DNA of 64,000 bases from Soonwooa sp023440705 (GTDB taxonomy: Bacteria > Bacteroidota > Bacteroidia > Flavobacteriales > Weeksellaceae), in contig JAEXRP010000123.1 in NCBI GenBank assembly GCA_023440705.1, positions 1-64,000 on the forward strand. Reading direction: 5' to 3'. The notes under the pieces are model-generated. The model searched no databases. It saw nothing but the letters and a program-made list of their open reading frames with translations, and was not told the origin of the DNA. Positions 7,058 to 15,722 of the stretch are shown one piece after another. Within the stretch, counting starts at the first letter, position 1. Every line of letters begins with the position of its first letter. The translations under genes were made by a program, and so were the position numbers.

Positions 7058-7912
7058 ATGAAAATATTAACTTTTATTTTCTCATTACTATCCATATTTG
7101 TGTGTTCCCAAAATCAAAGATTTGTTTACGAATACAGCTTCAGAATGGATTCTTTAAATCGTGATAAAGTAGAAAAAGAAATAATGAATCTTGATGTTAG
7201 CAAAGATGGATCTTACTTTTATAGTGCATTACTTATTGCGCGCGATTCACTTTTTAAAGCTGAATTTGAAAAAGCTAATGCGGCTAAATCTATGGTTTTG
7301 GATATGCGAAAAATAAAAAAATCAAAAGTTAATTTCCGAATTTCAAAAACCTATCCAAGCTTCGAGACAGTATATCATTCTATGCTTAATGCAACAAATT
7401 TGGCGATTAAAGAAGTGGACAAAATAAAATGGACAGTTTTATCCGAGACAGAAACAATTGAGAAATTCAAAGCTCAAAAAGCGACGACAACTTTCGGAGG
7501 TCGCAACTGGATTGCTTGGTTCACTAATGACATCCAAATCCAAGATGGACCTTATAAATTTTGTGGTTTACCGGGATTAATCTTAACAATCGAAGATGAC
7601 AAAGGAGATCATCAATTCAGATTTGTGGGTAATCAAAAAATTGAGCACGAGCAAGGTCTTATGGATTCTAAAATGAAAGACATCTTTGTTACCAAAGAAA
7701 AATTTAATTTCCTTTGGAACGAATACAAAAAAGATCCCGCAAAAAACATCAAATTAATACACAGCTCGTCTCAAATGTCGGAGACTTTATTTTACAATGC
7801 AAACGATGGAAGTCCTATGTCAAAACAGGATTTAATAAAAGGAAAAGAAGAACGTGCTGCCGAAAGTTTTAAGAAAAATAATAACTTTATCGAAATTGCG
7901 CTTTATAAATAA
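7058..7912 (+). CDS. GLPGLI family secreted protein
   Basis: A 284-residue protein with an N-terminal signal peptide (residues ~1-17). The family signature is clear: a GRNWIAWFT segment followed by DGPYKFCGLPGLILTIEDD near residues 165-187. GLPGLI proteins are Bacteroidetes-specific and exported; their function is unknown and some are annotated as porins without proof. It is followed after 38 bp by a second, shorter paralogue. A -7-like box TATTTTCG sits at 7025-7032. Confidence 0.85.
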   Translation: MKILTFIFSLLSIFVCSQNQRFVYEYSFRMDSLNRDKVEKEIMNLDVSKDGSYFYSALLIARDSLFKAEFEKANAAKSMVLDMRKIKKSKVNFRISKTYPSFETVYHSMLNATNLAIKEVDKIKWTVLSETETIEKFKAQKATTTFGGRNWIAWFTNDIQIQDGPYKFCGLPGLILTIEDDKGDHQFRFVGNQKIEHEQGLMDSKMKDIFVTKEKFNFLWNEYKKDPAKNIKLIHSSSQMSETLFYNANDGSPMSKQDLIKGKEERAAESFKKNNNFIEIALYK

Positions 7913-7950
7913 TTATTCTTAAACATAAATCAAAAAACTGATAAAAACCT

Positions 7951-8745
7951 ATGCCCATGAGATATATTTTGTATTTCTTAATAATTTCTAGTCTTAGCTT
8001 TTCTCAAAAATTAAGCTTTATTTATGAAACAAAATTTAGATATAATTCCGACAAACCAAATGAATATTATGAAAAAAATATGCTTTTGGAAATTGACGAC
8101 AATAAATCCATTTTTAGAGACATAGATGACAAAAAAATCGATTCGATACGACTTAATAATGGGCGAGGTATGACAAAAATGGGCGTCGAAAATAACTACT
8201 ATGTTAAAAAAGACTTTCAATCTGATAGCGTCGATAAGATAATCACTTATCTCGGCGTTAATTATCTATTACCAATTGATGAAAAACTAAATTGGATTAT
8301 AAAACCTGAAAAAACCAAACTCGGGAAATATACTGTTCAAAAAGCTGAAATTAATTATGGCGGTCGCGATTGGTCGGCTTGGTTTACAACCGATTTGGCA
8401 TTTAACGACGGTCCTTACATTTTTCATGGTTTACCAGGCTTGATAGTCTCTATCCAAGATTCTAAAAACGATTTTTCTTTCAATTTAATCCAAGTAAAAA
8501 AGTATGAAAATCTTTTTGATGCTAGAACCAAAACTGTTACAATTGACTGGAAAAAATATGAATCGCTTGCCAAGTCTTATTATAATGATCCGTATGATTT
8601 ACTATCTAAAGCGGGACGCAAAGTTACAATGACTGGACCTAACGGCAATGTCATGGATATAAATGAAGTCGCTAAAGAAGTCCAAAACGAAATTCTGCAC
8701 GACAATAACCCTATCGAACTTAACCATAAAATTAATTACAAATAA
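7951..8745 (+). CDS. GLPGLI family secreted protein (paralogue)
   Basis: A 264-residue protein with a signal peptide ending near SLSFS, then the same conserved segments as its upstream neighbour (GGRDWSAWFTTD, DGPYIFHGLPGLIVSIQD). The N-terminal halves of the two have diverged, so they are an old tandem duplication. The first ATG at 7951 or the one at 7957 could be used; the signal peptide is intact from either. Function unknown. Confidence 0.85.
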   Translation: MPMRYILYFLIISSLSFSQKLSFIYETKFRYNSDKPNEYYEKNMLLEIDDNKSIFRDIDDKKIDSIRLNNGRGMTKMGVENNYYVKKDFQSDSVDKIITYLGVNYLLPIDEKLNWIIKPEKTKLGKYTVQKAEINYGGRDWSAWFTTDLAFNDGPYIFHGLPGLIVSIQDSKNDFSFNLIQVKKYENLFDARTKTVTIDWKKYESLAKSYYNDPYDLLSKAGRKVTMTGPNGNVMDINEVAKEVQNEILHDNNPIELNHKINYK

Positions 8746-9068
8746 AAGCGTAAAATACTGAATTACTATAGAATAAACATCCCTTGTTAAAAACTATTTT
8801 TTCTATAAAATTTTAAACATAATTCATTATTATTACTTTGAATTAAGGAATAGATATCAAACATATTATCTCATTTTTAATTTTAATAATGAAATAAACT
8901 TAGCGAATGCAGTAGAAAAATACTTTTACAAAAACATAAAAGACTAAATTAGAAATAATATTCTAAGTATTAAGTTACTTTTTCAAAGTAAATTTCTTGC
9001 ATATTCTTTTTACAAACTTAACTTAAGCTAATAATTCCTTATTTTTGCATTAATTATAATTATACTTA
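8746..9068. other. AT-rich intergenic region upstream of metG
   Basis: About 320 bp with no coding frame or repeat that I can see. A -7-type box precedes metG at 9040-9047. Confidence 0.5.
9040..9047 (+). promoter_or_regulatory. Bacteroidetes -7 box for metG
   Basis: TATTTTTG matches TAnnTTTG and lies 21 bp before the metG start. Confidence 0.45.
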
Positions 9069-11102
9069 ATGTCAAACAAAAAACTGATTACGGCTGCTTT
9101 GCCTTATGCAAACGGACCGGTTCATATAGGGCATTTGGCGGGAGTTTACATTCCTGCGGATGTCTATGCAAGATTCGAGAGAAGATTAGGTAACGATGTT
9201 GCTTTTATTTGTGGTTCTGATGAACACGGAATTCCCATCACGATTCGTGCAAAAAAAGAAGGTGTTACACCTCAAGACATCGTTGACAAATACCATGAAA
9301 TCATTAAAAAATCGTTCTCAGATTTGGGAATTTCTTTTGATGAATATTCAAGAACAACAGACAAAAAACATTATGAAGTTAGTCAAGATTTCTTCAAAAC
9401 TTTATATGATAACGGAAAGTTTACCGAAGAAGTTTCAGAGCAATATTTTGACGAACAAGCGAATGAATTTTTAGCAGATCGTTACATCGTTGGAACTTGC
9501 CCGAATTGTGGTAACGACAATGCTTACGGTGACCAATGCGAGAAATGTGGTTCTACACTTTCGCCTTCGGAATTGATTAATCCAAAATCAATGTTGAGTG
9601 GAAATGTTCCTGTTCTTAAACCAACAAAAAATTGGTATTTGCCTTTAAATGACTATGAAAATTTCTTGAATGAATGGATTATCGAAGGTCATAAAAACGA
9701 TTGGAAACCCAATGTTTACGGACAAGTAAAATCTTGGTTAAATGATGGATTGAAACCTCGTGCGATGACCAGAGACTTGAATTGGGGCGTTCCTGTTCCA
9801 CTTCCAGATGCCGATGGAAAGGTGCTTTATGTTTGGTTTGATGCACCAATTGGCTATATTTCTTTCACACAACAATGGGCGGAGAAAAACGGAAAAAATT
9901 GGAAAGATTATTGGCAAAACCCAGATTCTGACTTAATTCACTTTATCGGAAAGGATAATATTGTGTTCCACTGCATTATTTTCCCTGCAATGATGAAGGC
10001 TCACGGCGATTACATTATGCCAACAAACGTTCCTGCTTTTGAATTTTTGAATCTTGAAAACGATAAAATTTCAACTTCAAGAAATTGGGCAGTTTGGGCA
10101 AATGAATATGTTGAGGAATTCCCTGGTCAGCAAGATGTTTTACGTTACGCATTACTTTCTTCGGCGCCAGAAACTAAGGATAACAACTTCACTTGGAAAG
10201 ATTTCCAAACCAAAAACAATTCAGAATTGGTGGGAATTTTCGGGAACTTTATCAATAGAGTTGCGGTTTTAATTCATAAATATTACGATGGCGTTGTTCC
10301 AAACGGTGACGTAAATGCTCCTGAATTAAATGAAGTTTCGAAATCGGCAAAAGAAATTCACGAGTTTTTAGAAAAATTTGAATTTAGAAATGCTTTGACA
10401 GCGTTAATGAATTTAGCACGTTTCGGAAATCAGTATCTTCAAACCGAAGAACCTTGGAAAACCATTAAAGACAATCCAGAAAAAGCAGCTCAATCATTAT
10501 TTGTTGGAGCTCAAATTGCAGTTGGCTTAGCGCAATTGTGCGAGCCGTTTATGCCTTTCAGTTCAGAAAAATTATTGAATATGTTTAATGTTCAAAAAAT
10601 GAATTGGAACGATATCGAAAACGCAAAAGTGCTTATCGAAAGCGGACACAAAATCAATGAAGCTTCCCTTCTTTTCTCAAAAATTGAAGATGACGTAATC
10701 GAAGCTCAAATTCAAAAATTAGAGAATACAAAACAAAATAATAAAAAAACAAATCCTAACGCAAAACCTATGAAAGAGGAGATTTCTTTTGATGATTTCG
10801 GTAAAATTGATCTTAGAATCGGAACTATTTTAGAAGCTGAAAAAGTAGAAAAAGCCGATAAACTTTTAAAATTCAAAGTGGATACAGGAATCGATGTAAG
10901 AACGGTTGTTTCAGGAATTGCAGAAAGTTTTTCTCCAGAAGAATTAATCGGAAAACAAGTAATGGTTTTGGTGAATTTAGCACCAAGAAAAATCCGTGGA
11001 ATCGAATCTCAGGGAATGTTATTATTGACTTCAAAACCTGATGGAAAACTTTCTTTCGTGACACCAGACGATTCTGTGGAAAACGGGATTGATGTTGGGT
11101 AG
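9069..11102 (+). CDS. metG: Methionyl-tRNA synthetase
   Basis: Full-length class I enzyme of 677 residues that charges tRNA-Met. The HIGH motif is at residues 19-22, a zinc knuckle with four Cys (CPNCGND and CEKCG) lies near residues 144-161, and the KMSKS equivalent is KISTS before RNWAVW, as in other Bacteroidetes. The C-terminal ~110 residues form the EMAP-like tRNA-binding domain (DFGKIDLRIGTI). It is monocistronic with a terminator at 11164-11198. The 5 bp after the stop lead into a 7-nt-phased repeat tract. Confidence 0.97.
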   Translation: MSNKKLITAALPYANGPVHIGHLAGVYIPADVYARFERRLGNDVAFICGSDEHGIPITIRAKKEGVTPQDIVDKYHEIIKKSFSDLGISFDEYSRTTDKKHYEVSQDFFKTLYDNGKFTEEVSEQYFDEQANEFLADRYIVGTCPNCGNDNAYGDQCEKCGSTLSPSELINPKSMLSGNVPVLKPTKNWYLPLNDYENFLNEWIIEGHKNDWKPNVYGQVKSWLNDGLKPRAMTRDLNWGVPVPLPDADGKVLYVWFDAPIGYISFTQQWAEKNGKNWKDYWQNPDSDLIHFIGKDNIVFHCIIFPAMMKAHGDYIMPTNVPAFEFLNLENDKISTSRNWAVWANEYVEEFPGQQDVLRYALLSSAPETKDNNFTWKDFQTKNNSELVGIFGNFINRVAVLIHKYYDGVVPNGDVNAPELNEVSKSAKEIHEFLEKFEFRNALTALMNLARFGNQYLQTEEPWKTIKDNPEKAAQSLFVGAQIAVGLAQLCEPFMPFSSEKLLNMFNVQKMNWNDIENAKVLIESGHKINEASLLFSKIEDDVIEAQIQKLENTKQNNKKTNPNAKPMKEEISFDDFGKIDLRIGTILEAEKVEKADKLLKFKVDTGIDVRTVVSGIAESFSPEELIGKQVMVLVNLAPRKIRGIESQGMLLLTSKPDGKLSFVTPDDSVENGIDVG

Positions 11103-11103
11103 G

Positions 11104-11138
11104 ATTTAGATACAAAATTCTAGAACCAAGATTTTAGA
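11104..11138 (+). repeat. Heptad-phased tract after metG (single arm)
   Basis: Five consecutive 7-mers, most ending in TAGA or AAGA (ATTTAGA, TTCTAGA, ACCAAGA, TTTTAGA), begin 2 bp after the metG stop. The tract resembles the left arms of the paired heptad elements elsewhere in the window, but no facing arm is present. Confidence 0.4.
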
Positions 11139-11163
11139 TTTTCTAATCAAAAATATTTAAAAG

Positions 11164-11198
11164 TTCTCAAGACTATTTGTTTTGAGAATTTTTTTTTG
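11164..11198 (+). terminator. Rho-independent terminator of metG
   Basis: TTCTCAA and TTGAGAA form a stem around a loop of about 10 bases, followed by a run of T. Confidence 0.75.
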
Positions 11199-11330
11199 CG
11201 TTGCTTTCAGAAAATCACAAACTTCAAAATAAACTAAAAAAAACTGAACTAAAAAAAATTCACAAATAAAACTATTGTAAAATATATTTTTTTGTTTATT
11301 TTTACAAAACATTAAAATTATATTATTAAT

Positions 11331-12071
11331 ATGAAAAAAGTTTTACTTTTTAGTTCTATCGCATTAGGTTTAACCGCAAATGCACAAGTTACTTACTGTG
11401 CAGGAGGGGCAGACTCTCCTGAATTTGAAAAAATCAATAACGTTAAGTTTGCAAATATTGACAATGCATCAACGGACACTCCAAATTATAGTGACTTCAC
11501 TTCTAAGATCGCTAATGTTCAACAAAACAAATCATACACCTTAACTGTAAAAGGGAATGATGAGAACTATGGTGGTGACGAACTTTTGGTTTGGATTGAC
11601 TTTGACCAGAATGGTGTATTCGACGCTGGAGAAAATGTTTTCACAAAAGAAGGAACAGGACCATACACAAAAGAGATCGTAATCCCAGCCGATGCAAAGG
11701 TTGGACAAACAAGAATGAGAGTAAAGTTATATGATAAATATAGCACTCCAGACAGTACAGGTCCTTGCGGAATTTTTGATTTTGGTGAAGTAGAAGATTA
11801 CACTGTTGATATTGCAGCAGCAACGATGCAGGTGTCTGATACTAATAAAAACAATATCTCTGTTTATCCAAATCCTTTTGTAGACGTTCTAAAAATATCT
11901 GATGTTAAAGGTGTTAAATCTATATTTGTTAATGATGCAACTGGAAGATTAGTAGCAACACTTGCTCCAAGTTCAGAAATTAACCTTTCTAAACTTCAAA
12001 AAGGTTATTATGTGATTAATCTTAAAATGGAAGATGGTAGTGTAAAAACTATTAAGACTATTAAAAAATAA
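11331..12071 (+). CDS. GEVED domain protein with T9SS type A sorting domain
   Basis: A 246-residue secreted protein. Residues 1-18 are a signal peptide. Residues ~50-160 form a GEVED domain (LLVWIDFDQNGVFDAGE and FGEVEDYTV), often found in Bacteroidetes surface proteins. Residues ~172-246 are a type A C-terminal sorting signal (SVYPNPF, GYYVINLK), which directs export by the type IX secretion system and usually attachment to the cell surface. It is unusually small because it is almost only these two modules. It has its own terminator at 12098-12126. Confidence 0.85.
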   Translation: MKKVLLFSSIALGLTANAQVTYCAGGADSPEFEKINNVKFANIDNASTDTPNYSDFTSKIANVQQNKSYTLTVKGNDENYGGDELLVWIDFDQNGVFDAGENVFTKEGTGPYTKEIVIPADAKVGQTRMRVKLYDKYSTPDSTGPCGIFDFGEVEDYTVDIAAATMQVSDTNKNNISVYPNPFVDVLKISDVKGVKSIFVNDATGRLVATLAPSSEINLSKLQKGYYVINLKMEDGSVKTIKTIKK

Positions 12072-12097
12072 TAATTACTTATTTATATTTGACAAAG

Positions 12098-12126
12098 AAG
12101 AGACTGCCTTGGTAGTCTCTTTTTTT
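12098..12126 (+). terminator. Terminator after the GEVED/T9SS gene
   Basis: AGAGACT and AGTCTCT form a stem around a short loop, followed by T7. Confidence 0.75.
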
Positions 12127-12191
12127 GCATTTTAAAATCTTTAAATAATATTACAATATTTTAGTAATTTTATTTATAGAAAAGTGATAAC

Positions 12192-12665
12192 ATGAGAACA
12201 ATCGATCAACTCTTTGCAGAATATGGTGAAAGTCATCAAAACCACACTAACAAAACGATACATTGGATTTGTGTTCCGTTGATATTTTGGAGTATTTTGG
12301 GTTTTATTTCTTTGATACCGACGCCACATTTTTGTTTTGCAATTTTTGGATGTATTAGCATCGCAAGTCTTATTGCACTTATTTTGGTTTCGATATTCTA
12401 TATGAGATTGTCTTGGATTATTTCTGTCATTATGCTAATAATCATGTTGATTATGGAGCATCTTTGCTACGCTGTTAATGTTTATTTTGAATCTAAGTCA
12501 TGGATTGTTTTTGTTGCTGTTTTTGTGTTATCATGGATTGGGCAATTCTATGGTCATAAAATTGAAGGCAAAAAACCGAGCTTTCTAAAAGATTTACAAT
12601 TTCTGTTGGTCGGTCCAGCTTGGCTTCTGAGTTTTATTCTTAAAAAATTGAATATTCCTTATTAA
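12192..12665 (+). CDS. Mpo1-like (DUF962) membrane protein
   Basis: A 157-residue protein with four hydrophobic helices. The N-terminal half carries the DUF962/Mpo1 pattern: YGESHQNHTNKTIHWICVP, in which His residues are conserved in the yeast dioxygenase Mpo1 (2-hydroxy fatty acid alpha-oxidation), and GHKIEGKKPSFLKDL near residue 120. Role in bacteria is inferred from family only. The last two codons and the stop are shared, base for base, with a segment 34 kb away at 47078 (see repeats). Confidence 0.8.
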   Translation: MRTIDQLFAEYGESHQNHTNKTIHWICVPLIFWSILGFISLIPTPHFCFAIFGCISIASLIALILVSIFYMRLSWIISVIMLIIMLIMEHLCYAVNVYFESKSWIVFVAVFVLSWIGQFYGHKIEGKKPSFLKDLQFLLVGPAWLLSFILKKLNIPY

Positions 12666-12685
12666 ATTCTTGCCTAATTATTTTT

Positions 12686-12788
12686 AGCCCCGATAGAAGC
12701 GGCATCCTTTGGGGCGACGTGAGGCGACGGAGCGTAGCGGAGTCGTCCGAGCGGCGCACAAAAGATAGAGCGGATAGCGGGAAAAGCT
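12686..12788 (+). repeat. GC-rich structured intergenic repeat, copy 1
   Basis: About 103 bp beginning AGCCCCGATAGAAGCGG and ending GCGGATAGCGGGAAAAGCT, much more GC-rich than its surroundings. Outer arms CCCG/CGGG and CTTT/AAAG pair; the inner arm GGCGAC pairs with GTCGTCC across GGAGCGTAGCGGA. Perfect 11-bp arms ATTATTTTTAG (12677-12687) and CTAAAAATAAT (12790-12800) extend the fold. Three further copies are in this window. It may be the same as a described flavobacterial structured RNA such as Flavo-1, which I cannot confirm. Confidence 0.75.
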
Positions 12789-12867
12789 CCTAAAAATAAT
12801 CGATGTAGCCAAAAAGCTTTCAAAAAAGAGTGCTATTACAAAAATTAGATCCTGTTAATTCCAAATA

Positions 12868-12895
12868 AAAAAGCCCGAGAAGATTCTCAGGCTTT
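12868..12895 (-). terminator. Terminator of etfA
   Basis: AGCCCGAGAA and TTCTCAGGCT form a stem with a 2-3-base loop and one mismatch, with A/T runs on both sides. It lies just beyond the etfA stop. Confidence 0.7.
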
Positions 12896-12915
12896 ATATC
12901 TAGTCTAAAAATCGG

Positions 12916-13863
12916 TTAAGATTTGAAGGCTTTTAGTTTTTCTACCAAGGCAGGAACGATTTGGAACGCGTCACCAACTACTCCATAATCTGCAGATTTG
13001 AAGAACGGCGCCTCTGGATCGTTGTTGATAACTACAATAGTTTTTGATGAGTTAACACCCGCCAAATGCTGTATAGCTCCAGAAATACCTACTGCGATGT
13101 ATAAGTTAGGCGAAATTGCCTTACCTGTCTGACCAACGTGCTCAGCATGAGGTCTCCAACCAATGTCCGCAACTGGCTTAGACGATGCTGTTGCAGCGCC
13201 AAGTACGTTTGCTAGATCTTCGATCATTCCCCAGTTTTCTGGACCTTTAAGACCACGACCTGCAGAAACAACGATTTCGGCTTCTTTAAGGTCTAACTTA
13301 CCTGATGATTGCTCGTGGCTAACCACTTTTGTATCTTCGTTAACGATGCTAAGATCTTTAACTTCTTCTGAACCTGAAACTGCATTTTCTTTAGCACCGA
13401 AAGCATTTTGAGATACTGTCGCGATAACGTTAGCAGCGTCAGCTTTTGCATGCATAAATCCTTTACCTGAGAAAGCTTTTCTTTTCACTTGGAATGGTGA
13501 AAGGCTTTCTGGCGCAGCGATAACGTTAGTTAACAATGATGCATTCTTTTGGATTGCTAACATTGGCGCGATAGATGATGCATCTGTTGTGTGAGGGAAA
13601 ACAACGATGTTGCCATCCGCAACTTGTCCAACTGCATCTGCATAAGCTTTTGCACTGAAGTTTTTAAGCCCTTCATCTTTAACGTTAATTACTTTTGATG
13701 CTCCATATTTATACAACAAATCTGAAGAATCTGTTGGGTTGATAGAGATAGCTGTTACAGTATCACCAGCTTGGTCTGCAATAGCTTTGGCGTAAGCAAC
13801 TGCTTCGAAAGCTGCTTTTTTGTAAACACCATTTATATTTTCTGCATATACGAATATTGCCAT
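12916..13863 (-). CDS. etfA: Electron transfer flavoprotein alpha subunit
   Basis: A 315-residue FAD-binding subunit. The C-terminal half has the ETF-alpha signature (LYIAVGISGAIQHLAGVNSSKTIVVINNDPEAPFF split over residues ~255-290, including the FAD-contacting SGAIQH). With EtfB it accepts electrons from acyl-CoA dehydrogenase in beta-oxidation and passes them to the quinone pool. It follows etfB in the same operon, separated by a 93-bp spacer that holds a heptad-phased inverted repeat. Confidence 0.95.
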   Translation of the reverse strand: MAIFVYAENINGVYKKAAFEAVAYAKAIADQAGDTVTAISINPTDSSDLLYKYGASKVINVKDEGLKNFSAKAYADAVGQVADGNIVVFPHTTDASSIAPMLAIQKNASLLTNVIAAPESLSPFQVKRKAFSGKGFMHAKADAANVIATVSQNAFGAKENAVSGSEEVKDLSIVNEDTKVVSHEQSSGKLDLKEAEIVVSAGRGLKGPENWGMIEDLANVLGAATASSKPVADIGWRPHAEHVGQTGKAISPNLYIAVGISGAIQHLAGVNSSKTIVVINNDPEAPFFKSADYGVVGDAFQIVPALVEKLKAFKS

Positions 13864-13870
13864 TTTCTTG

Positions 13871-13956
13871 AATTTAAAAATTAAAAGATTTAATGATTAA
13901 AAGATGTTACTCGAGTAATCTTGTGTCTCGAATCTTGTGTCTTTTAGTCTCTAATA
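13871..13956. repeat. Heptad-phased inverted repeat between etfB and etfA
   Basis: AT-rich left arm with AAAAGAT-type repeats, a central palindrome TTACTCGAGTAA, and a right arm of consecutive 7-mers (AATCTTG, TGTCTCG, AATCTTG, TGTCTTT, TAGTCTC) that ends at the etfB stop codon. The arms are purine-rich against pyrimidine-rich and broadly complementary. It resembles the arms flanking the S23 genes, but contains no gene. Confidence 0.55.
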
Positions 13957-14703
13957 TTAGATAACTTTAGCTTCTTCGTGAAGTAATCTTACCAATTCGT
14001 CTAAGTTGTCAGGAGAAACCAATTTAACAGCTGCTCTTGGCGGAACTGCATCAAAAGAAATAGCGTCAACTTTAACTTCTGTATTGCTAGGTTCTACAAC
14101 TTGTAAAGGCTTTGTTCTTGCAGACATAATCCCTCTCATGTTCGGGATGATAAGATCTTTTTCTTCAACAATACCTTTTTGACCAGCGATAACTGCAGGT
14201 AGTTTAACAGAAATAGTTTCTTTACCACCTTCAATCTCTCTAATAGCTGTCGCCTCTGCGCCGTTGATGTCTAGACCAACACAAGCGTTAACGAAAGGTT
14301 GGTTAAGCAATGCTGCAACCATACCTGGTACTGCTCCACCGTTATAATCGATAGATTCTTTACCAGCTAATACAACATCGTATCCACCGTCTTGAGCGAT
14401 TTTTGCAATCTCTTTAGCTACCGAATAACTGTCTTTAGCTTCTGAGTTAACTCTAACTGCATCATTAGCACCAATTGCTAATGCTTTACGGATAACAGCT
14501 TCTGTCCCAGCATCACCAACGTTAACCACAGTAACTGTAGCACCTTGGCTTTCTTGTAATTTTATAGCTTTTGTTAAAGCAAATTCGTCCAAAGGATTAA
14601 TTACCCATTGGATTCCGTTTTTGTCGAAAGCAGATTTGTCTGCTGTAAAGTTGATTTTACTTGTCGTATCAGGCACACTGCTGATGCAAACTAATATTTT
14701 CAT
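13957..14703 (-). CDS. etfB: Electron transfer flavoprotein beta subunit
   Basis: A 248-residue AMP-binding subunit. It begins MKILVCISSVPDT and contains the conserved NPLDEFALTKAIKL segment and VLAGKESIDYNGGAVPGMVAALL, both diagnostic of ETF-beta. It is the first gene of the etfBA operon. A palindrome-like site TATGCACGCATA 50 bp upstream nearly matches one upstream of the beta-oxidation marR gene, suggesting common control. Confidence 0.95.
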   Translation of the reverse strand: MKILVCISSVPDTTSKINFTADKSAFDKNGIQWVINPLDEFALTKAIKLQESQGATVTVVNVGDAGTEAVIRKALAIGANDAVRVNSEAKDSYSVAKEIAKIAQDGGYDVVLAGKESIDYNGGAVPGMVAALLNQPFVNACVGLDINGAEATAIREIEGGKETISVKLPAVIAGQKGIVEEKDLIIPNMRGIMSARTKPLQVVEPSNTEVKVDAISFDAVPPRAAVKLVSPDNLDELVRLLHEEAKVI

Positions 14704-14752
14704 TTGGATAATTTTTTTTGAAATTAAGCTTTGTAAATATACTAAATAATAC

Positions 14753-14764
14753 TATGCACGCATA
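14753..14764 (-). promoter_or_regulatory. Putative MarR operator upstream of etfBA
   Basis: TATGCACGCATA is one base away from the perfect palindrome TATGCATGCATA found at 26514-26525. Flanking bases (TACTA before, ATAT after) also match. It lies in the etfB promoter region. Confidence 0.55.
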
Positions 14765-14929
14765 ATATTTTGTTATTTTATGAATAAGAATCCTTCAACA
14801 TTTGATTAAAAGGAATATGACAAGAATCTGCAAAAAGTTTTGAATTAAATTTTAAAAGAAATCCAAAGTTTTGATAAGAATCATAATTCCCAAAAATCAT
14901 TTCTAAATCCAAATTCCTATTTCCTTTAA

Positions 14930-15637
14930 TTATTTTTTGACTTGAGAAGCTCTTAATTCTATTTTTGCTGGTAAAACACGAGGATCCATTTTCATCATAT
15001 TTAAAACCAAATCGCCGACATCTCTCGGTTGTATTTTCCACGACTCTTCTTCTGACGGTTCCGAATTATTAAAATAGGTGTTGATCGATCCTGGTAAAAT
15101 CACAGAACATTTAATATTGTACTTTCTAAGATCCAACATGGCTGCTTGAGTAAAACCTACTACACCAAACTTGGAAGCATTATAGCCACTTCCCTTTTCA
15201 AAAAAGTATTCGCCAGCCAAACTCGCGATCGAAATAAAGTAGCCTTCGGTTTTCTTTAAAGCTTCAATACTTGATTTTAAAGTATAAAAAACGCCAGTCA
15301 AATTGGTATCAATCATACCCTGCCAATCCTCAATACTCAAATCTTCGATTGATGCAAAATGTCCCAAACCTGCATTAGCAATCACCAAATCTAATCTTCC
15401 AAATTTCTCTATAACTTTCGAAATCGCTTCTTGCTCATCATCAAAACTTTTAACATCGGAAACAATTCCTAAGACATTTTCGCCAGAAGCATCCAATTGT
15501 TTTGAAGCTTTTTCCACATCTTCTGCTTTTCGTCCTGAGAAAGCGATTTTGAAACCATTCTCCAACAGAACTTCTGCAATACCAAAACCTACACCTTTTG
15601 TTCCGCCCGTTATATAAGCAACTTTAGTTTGTGACAT
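14930..15637 (-). CDS. Short-chain dehydrogenase/reductase
   Basis: A 235-residue classical SDR. The Rossmann motif TGGTKGVGFG is at residues ~11-20, NAG is in VIANAGLG, and the catalytic Ser and YxxxK (YNASK) are present near residues 138-157. It resembles 3-ketoacyl-ACP or sugar/sepiapterin-type reductases that use NAD(P)H; the substrate cannot be told from sequence. It appears monocistronic, with the terminator of the next gene upstream at 15668-15693. Confidence 0.88.
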   Translation of the reverse strand: MSQTKVAYITGGTKGVGFGIAEVLLENGFKIAFSGRKAEDVEKASKQLDASGENVLGIVSDVKSFDDEQEAISKVIEKFGRLDLVIANAGLGHFASIEDLSIEDWQGMIDTNLTGVFYTLKSSIEALKKTEGYFISIASLAGEYFFEKGSGYNASKFGVVGFTQAAMLDLRKYNIKCSVILPGSINTYFNNSEPSEEESWKIQPRDVGDLVLNMMKMDPRVLPAKIELRASQVKK

Positions 15638-15667
15638 ATTGATTGTTTAGTTTTACAAAAATAAAAA

Positions 15668-15693
15668 AAACGCCCCTTTCGGAGCGTTTTTAG
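15668..15693 (-). terminator. Terminator of the T9SS gene at 15723-16583
   Basis: AAACGCCCC and GGAGCGTTT form a near-perfect stem around TTTC, flanked by A and T runs, so it may work in both directions. Confidence 0.75.
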
Positions 15694-15722
15694 TATTGTT
15701 AAAAATATTATAAACTATTGGA

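Noticed and set aside
14778..15041. 87-codon minus-strand frame overlapping the SDR C-terminus
   Set aside because: Out of frame with the conserved SDR gene, and its sequence has no family features.
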